This document shows, piece after piece, positions 8,503-15,915 of a DNA stretch of 64,000 bases. The stretch lies in contig NZ_JABMCC010000108.1 of NCBI RefSeq assembly GCF_013359905.1, forward strand, positions 62,001 through 126,000, in the 5' to 3' direction. How positions within the stretch are numbered: position 1 is the stretch's first letter; the number at the start of each line of letters is the position of its first letter. The translations under genes and the position numbers were made by a program. The notes under the pieces were generated by a model. That model was not told where the DNA came from. It ran no database searches and saw only the letters and a program-made list of their open reading frames with translations. This DNA is from Paenibacillus taichungensis (lineage in GTDB: Bacteria; Bacillota; Bacilli; Paenibacillales; Paenibacillaceae).

Positions 8503-9248
8503 ACTTGCTCCTTCAGGACGTAACCAACACCCCGAACGGTATGTATTAAGGGTGGTGTGAATCCGTTATCGACCTTTTTGCGCACATAACGGATATACAC
8601 ATCCACCACATTGGTATCTCCATAATAATCGTATCCCCAGACGGCCTGAACAATCTGATCCCGGCTCAGCACCTGGCGCTGGTTTTGCAGCAGATACACC
8701 AATAGATCGAACTCACGCGGGGTAAGCTCAATCGATTGACCATCCCTGGATACCTCACGGGTTCCTTCATTCAGCTTCAATCCACCTGCGGTGAGCCAGC
8801 CTGTCTCACTCTCCGCCGTGTGCTCTGATGATTGCGCCGTGTCCCGTGGAACCGAAGAAGAAGAATGAGCAGCAGCCGATGCAGCACTCAGGCGCAGTGC
8901 AGCACGCACTCTCGCGAGCAGTTCTTCAATCTGGAACGGTTTTGTAATGTAATCGTTAGCTCCGAGATCGAGTCCCGAGACTTTGTCTTCCACAGAGTCT
9001 TTGGCTGTGAGCATCAGTATGGGCACGGTCGCATCTTTGGCACGTATCCGCCGCAGCACTTCAATCCCACTCAGACCCGGCAGCATAATATCCAGCAGAA
9101 TCAGATCCCATTGCCCGTCCCCATACATCTCCAGCCCTTCCGTTCCGCTGCCTGCCTTGCCTACCTGATATCCCTCATACTGTAATTCCAGTTCAAGCAG
9201 GCGTGCAATTTTGGGCTCATCCTCGATCACCAGCACGGCTTCATTCAT
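8499..9248 (-). CDS. OmpR-family response regulator, YkoG-like
   Basis: DNA-binding response regulator, 249 residues. The receiver domain (about 1-120) has the acidic pocket EDE, the phosphorylation Asp in LLDIMLPGLSG, and the conserved T and K of LMLTAKDS and YITKPF. A Ser/Ala-rich linker of about 35 residues, longer than usual, leads to a winged-helix domain (about 155-247) with LTPREFDLLVYLLQ and VRGVGYVL. Start: ATG with GGGGGAG six bases upstream. It overlaps the kinase gene by four bases. It presumably activates its own run of kinase and PepSY genes. The upstream gap to yhfK is only 54 bases, so partial co-transcription with yhfK is possible. Confidence 0.92.
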   Translation of the reverse strand: MNEAVLVIEDEPKIARLLELELQYEGYQVGKAGSGTEGLEMYGDGQWDLILLDIMLPGLSGIEVLRRIRAKDATVPILMLTAKDSVEDKVSGLDLGANDYITKPFQIEELLARVRAALRLSAASAAAHSSSSVPRDTAQSSEHTAESETGWLTAGGLKLNEGTREVSRDGQSIELTPREFDLLVYLLQNQRQVLSRDQIVQAVWGYDYYGDTNVVDVYIRYVRKKVDNGFTPPLIHTVRGVGYVLKEQV

Positions 9249-9302
9249 GCAGAGCTCCCCCTCATTCCGTCATTCCATTCTCCCGTTATATTACAATACG
9301 AA

Positions 9303-9947
9303 TTACAATTTACCTAAGGCATCCTCTACCAAGTCATCCCCAGCAATCAGATCAAAAGCCATTCGATACGTCTTCTCCTCCTGGAGGGAAGCAGCGATGA
9401 CACGAGCCACGTCTTCACGTGGAATACTTCCCGGTTTCAGATCTGTTCCTACAGAGATTTTGCCGGTGCCCGGTTCATTTTTCAAACCGCCAGGACGGAT
9501 AATGGTGTAATTCAGATCACTTGCGAACAACGCCCGATCAGCATAATGCTTCGCCACGTAATACGGCTTAATGGCGTCCGACCATTTCTCCCGTTGATCT
9601 GCCCCAAACGCACTGACCAAAATATATCTGGTAATTCCCTGCTGCTGTGCAGCCTCCATTGTTTTCACTGCACCATCGAGATCAATGAGCAATGTTTTGT
9701 CTTCGCCCGTAGATCCACCGGAACCCGCTGTAAATACAATGGCATTGTGATCTTTCATTGCCTCGGCTAGATCATCCACGCCGCCTTCCAAATCGCCAAT
9801 TACGACATTGGCACCAAGCTGCTTAAGTAGGTCTGCCTGCTCCGGTTTGCGAATCATCGCGGTGACCTGATGTTTCCCTTCCTCCACCAGTTGCTGCACC
9901 AGAAATTTGCCGATTTGTCCGTTCGCTCCAATGACTAATACGTTCAT
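9303..9947 (-). CDS. yhfK: NAD(P)-binding atypical SDR, YhfK-like
   Basis: A 214-residue single-domain Rossmann protein of the atypical short-chain dehydrogenase (NmrA/NAD(P)H-binding) type. The nucleotide motif GANGQIGKFL is at residue 7. The blocks FTAGSGGSTG, LLIDLDGAVK, YYVAKHYAD and TIIRPGGLKNEPGTG are shared with B. subtilis YhfK, which is the basis for the symbol. The reaction is unknown. Relatives act as redox sensors or quinone/flavin reductases. Ribosome site GAGAGGAG lies eight bases before the ATG. A pair of CTTTTATAA repeats lies just upstream and may be an operator. Confidence 0.85.
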   Translation of the reverse strand: MNVLVIGANGQIGKFLVQQLVEEGKHQVTAMIRKPEQADLLKQLGANVVIGDLEGGVDDLAEAMKDHNAIVFTAGSGGSTGEDKTLLIDLDGAVKTMEAAQQQGITRYILVSAFGADQREKWSDAIKPYYVAKHYADRALFASDLNYTIIRPGGLKNEPGTGKISVGTDLKPGSIPREDVARVIAASLQEEKTYRMAFDLIAGDDLVEDALGKL

Positions 9948-9970
9948 ATGTCATTCTCCTCTCGGTTTTC

Positions 9971-9993
9971 CTTTTATAAGCTAGCTTTTATAA
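9971..9993. promoter_or_regulatory. Direct repeat CTTTTATAA upstream of yhfK
   Basis: Two exact copies of CTTTTATAA (9971-9979 and 9985-9993) separated by GCTAG, 24 bases upstream of the yhfK start. The arrangement suggests a regulator site overlapping the promoter. No protein can be assigned. Confidence 0.4.
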
Positions 9994-10012
9994 AACAGAC
10001 TTGTCTTTAATT

Positions 10013-10084
10013 TAAACGAAAGCCGACGCTTCTAAGCGCCGGCTGCTATGTATTACTACCGTTCAGCGCATCTGGCAAGATGCG
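10013..10084 (-). ncRNA. Two-hairpin element upstream of yhfK (possible small RNA or leader)
   Basis: Read on the minus strand, a first stem CGCATCT / AGATGCG (10067-10084) is followed by a longer stem (10021-10044). The second stem pairs fully on this strand with one G-U pair and is followed by TTTCGTTT. No gene lies between this element and the ndh terminator at 10240, so the second hairpin terminates something short or regulates yhfK. This is inference from structure only. Confidence 0.3.
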
Positions 10085-10237
10085 GATAACATGTCTTTCC
10101 TTTAATATACCATACACCCTATACGGTTATACCGAGCACTTTTTTCTTCAATATATATCTGATAACAACGGTTATACTTCCGCATTCACTTCATGGAACT
10201 TAGCCCCTATGCCAAACGGATGCTGGTTAAAAATAAA

Positions 10238-10264
10238 AAAAGGCACCCCAAATGGGGTGCCTTT
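10238..10264 (-). terminator. Terminator of yjlC-ndh
   Basis: Strong GC stem AGGCACCCC / GGGGTGCCT followed on the minus strand by TTTTTTTATTTTT. It begins about 20 bases beyond the ndh stop codon. Confidence 0.9.
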
Positions 10265-10285
10265 CTGTTGCATGGCATACAGGTA

Positions 10286-11467
10286 TTAGTAAGCCAGTGC
10301 AAACAAGCCGTGAATATGAGCAAGGTAACGGATGTTACTTGCTTCTTTCATCATGGTTGCTGGCAGACCTTTCAGACGAGTCTGGTTGCCACCGATCATG
10401 CCGACAGCATCCTTACGACCCAGACTTCCCAGTGTACCGGAGAATACTGGTGTGAAGGATTCCATTGCGCCACCTTTGAACATTACGCCCAAGTTGTGAC
10501 CAATAGTTTCACCCATTTGCCAAGCCAATTGTGCTGTTGGAGGGTATGGACGAGCGCCTTCGCTAGGGAAGACCACTGCGCTGTCACCAGCAACAAACAC
10601 GTCTTTATGGGATGTGGATTGCAGTACTTCCGTAACTTTCGCACGGCCACGATCCACTTCAATTCCGCTGTTGGCAACAACTGCATTACCTTGAACGCCG
10701 CCTGTCCATACGAGTGTGTTCGTAGGGATCGAGCTTCCGTCTTTCAGCAGAACTTCATTTTCTTTCATTTCGGTAATCGCTACGCCAACGATGAAGTTAA
10801 CGCCACGTTTTTCCAGACTCGATTTTGCACGCTCAACCAGTTCTGGCGGGAATCCTGCCAGGATGGAAGGACCTGCTTCAACCGTGTACAGGGAAACTTC
10901 TTTGAAGTCGATACCTTTTTCTTGGCATACAGCCGGAAGAAGGTCAGCGAATTCACCAACAAGCTCGATACCTGTCAAACCACCGCCACCGATAACAAAC
11001 GTAGCGTCTGCTTTGTTGCCGGATTGTTTGTAAGCATCCAAACGAGCTTCCACGTGTGCACGAATGCGGTTAGCATCGCTAACGGATTTCAGCGTGAAGC
11101 TGTACTCCTGCAATCCCGGAATTCCGAAGAATGCCGTTTCACTGCCCAAGGCAACAACGAGTGCATCGTAAGAGTAAGTAGAACCGCTGGTCATGAGAAC
11201 TTTTTTCTCGTCCGGCTTGATTGTATCCACCGTATCGATTTTCAAGTTCACATTTTTACCACTCAGCAATTTTTCGAGTGGAAGGGCAACTGCTTTTTCA
11301 GCAATGCTTCCTGCTGCAAGACGGTGCAGTTCCGTAATAATTTGGTGCGTAGGGTAACGGTTCACGACTGTAATAGTCGCTTCTTCCGGTGTCAGGTATT
11401 GACGCGCAGTCAGCGCAGTCAACAGACCACCGTAACCTCCGCCCAAGATCAAAATTTGCTTCGACAT
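10286..11467 (-). CDS. ndh: Type II NADH dehydrogenase (NDH-2)
   Basis: Single-subunit, non-proton-pumping NADH:menaquinone oxidoreductase of the respiratory chain, a peripheral membrane flavoprotein of 393 residues. The FAD-binding motif GGGYGG lies at residue 8, the second nucleotide-binding motif FVIGGGGLTGIELVGE lies near 155, and the FAD-closing block DVFVAGDSAVV lies near 290. The third codon of the longest frame is taken as the start because GGAGG then sits six bases upstream; the first ATG abuts the ribosome site. It follows the DUF1641 gene with a 23-base gap, the same order as B. subtilis yjlC-ndh, which is controlled there by the redox repressor Rex. Confidence 0.92.
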   Translation of the reverse strand: MSKQILILGGGYGGLLTALTARQYLTPEEATITVVNRYPTHQIITELHRLAAGSIAEKAVALPLEKLLSGKNVNLKIDTVDTIKPDEKKVLMTSGSTYSYDALVVALGSETAFFGIPGLQEYSFTLKSVSDANRIRAHVEARLDAYKQSGNKADATFVIGGGGLTGIELVGEFADLLPAVCQEKGIDFKEVSLYTVEAGPSILAGFPPELVERAKSSLEKRGVNFIVGVAITEMKENEVLLKDGSSIPTNTLVWTGGVQGNAVVANSGIEVDRGRAKVTEVLQSTSHKDVFVAGDSAVVFPSEGARPYPPTAQLAWQMGETIGHNLGVMFKGGAMESFTPVFSGTLGSLGRKDAVGMIGGNQTRLKGLPATMMKEASNIRYLAHIHGLFALAY

Positions 11468-11490
11468 ATCCATCCTCCGTTCTTCTAATC

Positions 11491-11937
11491 TTAACGTTGC
11501 TGTTGTTGACGCTCGTTCAGGATGCTCAGGAATGATTGAGCAAAACGCAGCGTTTGTTGTACGTTTGGATCTTTAAGCATTTTGAGCATAGCGAACAAAC
11601 CAACCGAAGTTTGCTCGGCTTGCGCACGATCACTTGCTTCGATGGCAGCAGAAGCTACACCTTTAGCTTTGTCTACAACAGGTTTAGCAAACTCGCCCAT
11701 TGCGCTCATTGTGTCGCTGATCAGAACTTTGTCTGTAGCTACGCTTTGTGCAAAGTCATAAGCTTTGGTCATTGCAGTGACCATTTCAGCCAGTTTAGGC
11801 AGGTTCTCCACCAGAACGGTCAGAGACTCCTGTACCTCAGGCTTCATCAATTGATCCAGTACGTCCAAGGACTGGCGTTGGGAAACGTCGGCACCTTCTG
11901 TAACCGGCACCTCTTGTTGAGTAGGCGATTGTGACAT
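11491..11937 (-). CDS. yjlC: DUF1641 protein, YjlC-like
   Basis: A 148-residue, mostly helical, Gln/Ala-rich cytosolic protein of the DUF1641 family, with the typical block 'LDVLDQLMKPEVQESLTVL' and a C-terminal half that begins MLKMLKDPNVQ and ends in SFLSILNERQ. Function is unknown. Its fixed place directly before ndh, here and in B. subtilis, points to a role with NADH dehydrogenase or redox balance. Start: ATG with AAAGGAGG ten bases upstream. The longer frame reading back 49 codons lacks a ribosome site and is Cys-rich noise. Transcription probably begins within the long upstream region. Confidence 0.85.
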   Translation of the reverse strand: MSQSPTQQEVPVTEGADVSQRQSLDVLDQLMKPEVQESLTVLVENLPKLAEMVTAMTKAYDFAQSVATDKVLISDTMSAMGEFAKPVVDKAKGVASAAIEASDRAQAEQTSVGLFAMLKMLKDPNVQQTLRFAQSFLSILNERQQQQR

Positions 11938-12548
11938 AAGAGAAAGTCCTCCTTTACTTTGGGATAGAAGTCCGCGACTTTCATGATGCCTGTCAAGCAG
12001 AGCCGAACCACAAATACATCCAATACAACTAAATGTACCAAATTTCACACAATAGAATGAGCATAGCCCAAGGGCCGTTCCCACATCGTGTATTGTATCT
12101 TGGGTCTATTGCGGACAACATGTGTTGACGCAAAACGACAAGCAGGCCGAAACCGAACTCTATACCCCTATATTACACCTCTTACACATGAACATGAAAA
12201 AGAAATTTTTTACACTTGTGAAGATATTGTGAACATTGTAACAAAATCGATTTTTTTGTCAAGCATTGCGGTCGGTTTAAAATCGATTATTCTCCTGTCC
12301 CAGATCCGTAATCCTACCACATGTGGTATGAAGACAAGACCCCATATGACCATATGTGCGATATGTACACAAGGAAGGATTTTTTCAACTGAATTTTACA
12401 GGAATTGTTTTCCAAAACCATGAATTTCATGCAACGAAATTGGTCACTGTCGTTATTATGCAGCTAGGGGTGCAGCCTTATTCCTGAAATGACATCATTT
12501 CTTGTTCAAGTATGAACCTATCCGGGCATGAAAGCAAAAAAGTCAGAA
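11938..12548. promoter_or_regulatory. Long upstream region of yjlC-ndh with several repeats
   Basis: About 600 bases without a supportable gene. It holds a perfect 14-bp palindrome TACCACATGTGGTA (12315-12328), paired CATATG sites (12343-12356), a duplicated AAATCGATT, and a run TTGTGAA-N4-TTGTGAA followed by TTGTAAC (12214-12238). TTGTGAA is a Rex half-site sequence, but here the copies are direct, not inverted. Promoter and leader of yjlC-ndh must lie here. Confidence 0.5.
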
Positions 12549-12577
12549 AGAAGGCCTGACGGATCGTCCGGCCTTCT
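12549..12577 (-). terminator. Terminator of the sigma-factor gene
   Basis: 8-bp outer stem AGAAGGCC / GGCCTTCT with an inner GAC/GTC helix, followed on the minus strand by TTCTGACTTTTTTG, 45 bases past the stop codon. Confidence 0.8.
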
Positions 12578-12621
12578 GATATTTCTTTCACTGTTTGCCT
12601 GATCTGATCGTTACATGTAGG

Positions 12622-14424
12622 TCACACCATAACCATTTCTGGGGAATGCTGATCCATTTCTTCAAGCAACGCTTGTATTACAATGACAGCAGCCCGCTCC
12701 AATTCCTCCACCTCCAGAAGTATCGAGATAGCCTGATCGGCATGAAGCTTCTCATTAGGCAGTCCTCCATCTGGAAAAGGAAAACACTGCTTGAGCATAT
12801 TTAACCTTTGGGACATGTTTCGATATAACTCTTCCGCCTGAAGACAGAGTGGAATCAAGCTGGAATGGAGGGGAGTCGAAGCCCACTTTACAGAAAGTAC
12901 TTTGAAAAACTCACTTGCATAACGTCTTGCATCCCACAAAACCGCAAGGTTATAGGCATGACCGTTCGGTTCTACCCGTCTATATTCTAGGGCTTCTCTC
13001 CAGACCGAATAGGCAGCCAGACCACTGACCGTGTTCGGCAAGGTATACGGGTCCTCCCCACGATAATGAGCCAAAACATCTGTCAGTGCTGCGCGCAGGT
13101 TCATTTCTCGTATCATGCCATCTGATTCCGCTGTCAGTACAAATACTTCCTGATTCACACCCCGCCCTACATGATCATAGGGAATTGTTCCTGATTTAAT
13201 GAAATCTGTACCGTATAAGGTTCGAACTGCATCATCATAGCCATAGATCAATCCGAATTCGGGAATATTCAGGTCCCATACGACGGCCGGAATTCCCCGA
13301 TGAATGGAGTAACGAATCAGGGAGAGGGCCCGAACTAGCCTTGGATTTAGCAACCTTTTCCCTTTCGCTTTCTCCTCTAGCATCGAAGGATCGACCAGAT
13401 TGGCATTGAGCCCCGCTTCGCTCGCCAAAGCCTCAACCGCATGGGAACGATAACCCATATGGTGCAATCCTCGGGTAAGCACCTCTTTGAAGTTATAGGC
13501 GGTGGGGCCAGCGATATGTATGTCCTGAGGCAGGATGGTCAGACGAAAAGAAAGTCCAATCATCCCCATAACCATGGGGAGAGATGGAGATGAACCGATA
13601 TAACCTAACATCTCGTGAATGGATGCTGCTGCCGAGTTCCAGGTTTGGGGAGCTCGAAATGAAAGGGGTTCCTCCAAAATCAATCGATTTTGTCCGATTG
13701 AATGCCACTCTGCCAGCATTTCTTCTACAGATAAATGAATATGAAGCTGCGACACTTTTTTACGTGAACGGGACAGAATTTGATACACATTAGCACTTGT
13801 CAGATTGAATTTGCAGGCAATTTCCTGCGGCGACAGCTGCTCCATCCAATACGATGCAAAGACCTGTTGCTCTCTCTCATTCAGACAACCTAGCAGCTTG
13901 TGGAGATTGTTCCTCATTTCCTGCTGAGCAACAGCTTGATATGGATCATAGCCTGTTTCCTGCGATCTCCGCTCGGCGTCGTTCAGAAGATGGTTCAGCG
14001 TCATGTCGAGCGAGTCTTGATCGCTCCACGAGGCATCATCGGCTCCAAATCCAAATGCAAAGAACGAAGAAAAATGTTGTTCCCGCTGCTGCTCTCGGCG
14101 CTGCATATGTGAATACGCCTGATTACGCACAATGCGCTGCATCCAGGCCATAAAACGGTCAGCATTCTGAAGCTGTCTCATATGAATGAACGCACGAATA
14201 AGCCCATCCTGTAAAATGTCTTCTGCGAGATAAGAATCATGCGTAAGTGCTCGCACATAACGGAACAATTGTCCGCGGTAACGGTGAATCAACTCACCAA
14301 AGGCCTCTGTATCCCCAGTTTGGGCTCGTTGGATAAGCGCAATGTCCGACTCCTTTTGCCGATTCTCGAATGTTTCATCTTGCCCTGAGCTGATATGGCG
14401 ATGATTAACAGTTAATTCGTCCAT
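12622..14424 (-). CDS. ECF-type sigma factor with C-terminal BtrH-like (papain-fold-like) extension
   Basis: A 600-residue fusion. Residues about 25-110 are sigma region 2 (GELIHRYRGQLFRYVRAL, LAEDILQDGLIRAF), and about 155-215 are region 4, with the helix-turn-helix LSPQEIACKFNLTSANVYQI. The following 380 residues are not sigma-like. Residues about 245-460 resemble the domain of the next-door protein: WNSAAASIHEMLG aligns with its CYANSASMLL block and EFGLIYGYDD with its DHYVVAL block. The catalytic-type Cys and His of that fold are absent, so this part may be a dead, ligand- or protein-binding domain. The start ATG has AAAGGA seven bases upstream; an ATG six codons earlier is a weaker choice. 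It lies 36 bases after the stand-alone BtrH-like gene. A sensor role is inference. Confidence 0.8.
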   Translation of the reverse strand: MDELTVNHRHISSGQDETFENRQKESDIALIQRAQTGDTEAFGELIHRYRGQLFRYVRALTHDSYLAEDILQDGLIRAFIHMRQLQNADRFMAWMQRIVRNQAYSHMQRREQQREQHFSSFFAFGFGADDASWSDQDSLDMTLNHLLNDAERRSQETGYDPYQAVAQQEMRNNLHKLLGCLNEREQQVFASYWMEQLSPQEIACKFNLTSANVYQILSRSRKKVSQLHIHLSVEEMLAEWHSIGQNRLILEEPLSFRAPQTWNSAAASIHEMLGYIGSSPSLPMVMGMIGLSFRLTILPQDIHIAGPTAYNFKEVLTRGLHHMGYRSHAVEALASEAGLNANLVDPSMLEEKAKGKRLLNPRLVRALSLIRYSIHRGIPAVVWDLNIPEFGLIYGYDDAVRTLYGTDFIKSGTIPYDHVGRGVNQEVFVLTAESDGMIREMNLRAALTDVLAHYRGEDPYTLPNTVSGLAAYSVWREALEYRRVEPNGHAYNLAVLWDARRYASEFFKVLSVKWASTPLHSSLIPLCLQAEELYRNMSQRLNMLKQCFPFPDGGLPNEKLHADQAISILLEVEELERAAVIVIQALLEEMDQHSPEMVMV

Positions 14425-14460
14425 GTGATTTTCCTTTCTCATAGCCTCGCTTCACTTCCA

Positions 14461-15390
14461 TTACTCCATCTTCAAAATAGCAGCTTCGATCATGGCTTCT
14501 GTCTCCGCAAGCGCCTCCATGATTGTCGCAGCAGCCTCCCAGTTCCGGGAGACAAGACGGGATTGGCATTCCCCGAATTGGCGGGATTGTGCGTATTTCA
14601 AAGCAGAAAGGTCAGGATGGATTGTTTTAAAAAACAAGCCATAATCATGGGCACGACGCGCGCCTACTGGCAGAGCAAAATACACATAATGAGCCCACTC
14701 ATTACCATCAATTGCTCCAGCACGAACCTGTTCCGCCTTATGTAGAATTGCTGAAACTCCGGTTCGTCCTTCCTGTGCAGCAATATCATGGATCTGTGTA
14801 AGGGTTGATTTGAACCAAGAAAAAGCACGGCGGTTAATCTCCTCCAGATCAGGCTGTTCAATGCGTTCAGGACTCCACCATCGTCGATACACACCGCTAC
14901 TCCACGGGAATTCAGACTTCCATGCTTCCTCAAGTGTATCCAATGTCAGGAAGACATTCGGGAATCCAGCCGGGTCATGCAGGCATATTTCATCGCCCTC
15001 CATGCTCAACGCCACTACATAATGATCGGAACCACCCAGGTTGGGAAAGTTGGGATTGTAGACGAGTTTGCCCATATCCAGCGGACCCATCATCATAGGA
15101 CCCTGCTTCAAGGCCTCTCTTAGCTCATCTACAGGCATCTCTGTACCCCGTGATTGCACACTTTCACGCACACTAAACCCCAGAATGCTCATCGCTTTGC
15201 TGATGGCCAGATCAGGACTAGAGGTACAATTATCAAAAAAGAGAAGGTCTTCCTGCGTTCGAAAGGCCCCTAGTGAAAAGCCACCGACGGTTTCAAGCAG
15301 ACCAGGGTCTACCTTTTCTCCAATGGACGACAGCAGCATTGAAGCTGAATTGGCGTAGCAATATGCACCATTTCCAATATAATTGCTCAT
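14461..15390 (-). CDS. BtrH_N-like / papain-fold-like protein
   Basis: A 309-residue cytosolic protein. The N-terminal 170 residues resemble the BtrH N-terminal domain, named after a butirosin pathway protein, within the wide cysteine-peptidase/acyltransferase fold. A Cys in GAYCYANSASMLL (residue about 11), a His in GGSDHYVVAL (about 125) and an Asp in CLHDPAG (about 140) would form the triad. The C-terminal half is helical and unassigned. The start is the ATG with GAGAGGA nine bases upstream; a longer frame has no ribosome site. It precedes the sigma-factor gene whose C-terminus carries a related domain without these residues. The substrate is unknown. It could process or transfer an acyl or peptide group, or be part of a sensing pair with the sigma factor. 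Confidence 0.7.
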   Translation of the reverse strand: MSNYIGNGAYCYANSASMLLSSIGEKVDPGLLETVGGFSLGAFRTQEDLLFFDNCTSSPDLAISKAMSILGFSVRESVQSRGTEMPVDELREALKQGPMMMGPLDMGKLVYNPNFPNLGGSDHYVVALSMEGDEICLHDPAGFPNVFLTLDTLEEAWKSEFPWSSGVYRRWWSPERIEQPDLEEINRRAFSWFKSTLTQIHDIAAQEGRTGVSAILHKAEQVRAGAIDGNEWAHYVYFALPVGARRAHDYGLFFKTIHPDLSALKYAQSRQFGECQSRLVSRNWEAAATIMEALAETEAMIEAAILKME

Positions 15391-15520
15391 ATCATAACAT
15401 CCTCTCATTTCTTTAATGAAGCACGCGATCATGCAATGCCTATACTTATATTGACTCTTCGTACAGATCATTTCTGACAGAATATTCAGAACAAATTTCT
15501 GCCCGCATGAACTAGCGAAC

Positions 15521-15546
15521 GTTTAGAATGCGGACATCCCGGTTAA
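15521..15546 (+). promoter_or_regulatory. Possible general-stress promoter of csbD
   Basis: GTTTAG, a 14-base spacer, then GGTTAA. This resembles the sigma-B pattern GTTTAA-N12-14-GGGTAT, 36 bases before the csbD start. CsbD genes are sigma-B controlled in B. subtilis. Whether this organism has sigma-B is unknown. Confidence 0.35.
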
Positions 15547-15581
15547 TAAGGACTACACCAGAAACGAAGGAGATGTTCGAT

Positions 15582-15755
15582 ATGAGTAACTCAACTAGCG
15601 ATAAAATCAAAGCAGGCGTAAACAAGGCCAAAGGCGAAGTGAAGGATCAGGTCGGTAATGCAACTAACAACAGATCCCTTCAGGCTGAGGGCAAAAAAGA
15701 CAAAGCCAAAGGTGCTGTGCAGGACAAAATTGCTGATGTAAAAAAACATCACTAG
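15582..15755 (+). CDS. CsbD-family stress protein
   Basis: A 57-residue, highly charged, Lys/Ala/Gly-rich protein of the CsbD family, with the typical repeats KAGVNKAKGEVKDQVGNAT and AEGKKDKAKGAVQDKIADVKK. Family members are abundant under general stress, and their molecular function is not known. The chosen ATG has AAGGAG nine bases upstream; the longer frame begins in the promoter region. It is monocistronic, with its own terminator. Confidence 0.9.
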   Translation: MSNSTSDKIKAGVNKAKGEVKDQVGNATNNRSLQAEGKKDKAKGAVQDKIADVKKHH

Positions 15756-15863
15756 ATCCATTCGTTAAACGTGAACACGCACGACGATTCGTGCAGTAAA
15801 TATAGAATCTTTGCCCGACCGTCCATATCGGTTGAAAGCCGGGATTCGACGGGGGCGCAAAAA

Positions 15864-15902
15864 AGCCAAGGAAGGTGTTATTCACTACACCCTTCCCTGG
15901 CT
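15864..15902. terminator. Bidirectional terminator between csbD and the epimerase gene
   Basis: Long stem (AGCC-GGAAGG / CCTTCC-GGCT) with TTTTTTT on the plus side and TTTTTTG on the minus side, between convergent genes. Confidence 0.88.
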
Positions 15903-15915
15903 TTTTTTGTCCTAT

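Noticed and set aside
10193-11488. 431-codon plus-strand frame opposite ndh
   Set aside because: It lies fully antisense to the clear NDH-2 gene, has no ribosome site and a Cys/Phe-rich composition typical of shadow frames.
12214-12238. Rex site upstream of yjlC
   Set aside because: Half-sites TTGTGAA are present, but in direct orientation, not the inverted repeat expected for Rex, so no Rex site is called.
12088-12423. 111-codon plus-strand frame in the yjlC upstream region
   Set aside because: No ribosome site, odd composition and no recognisable domain; the region is better read as promoter DNA.
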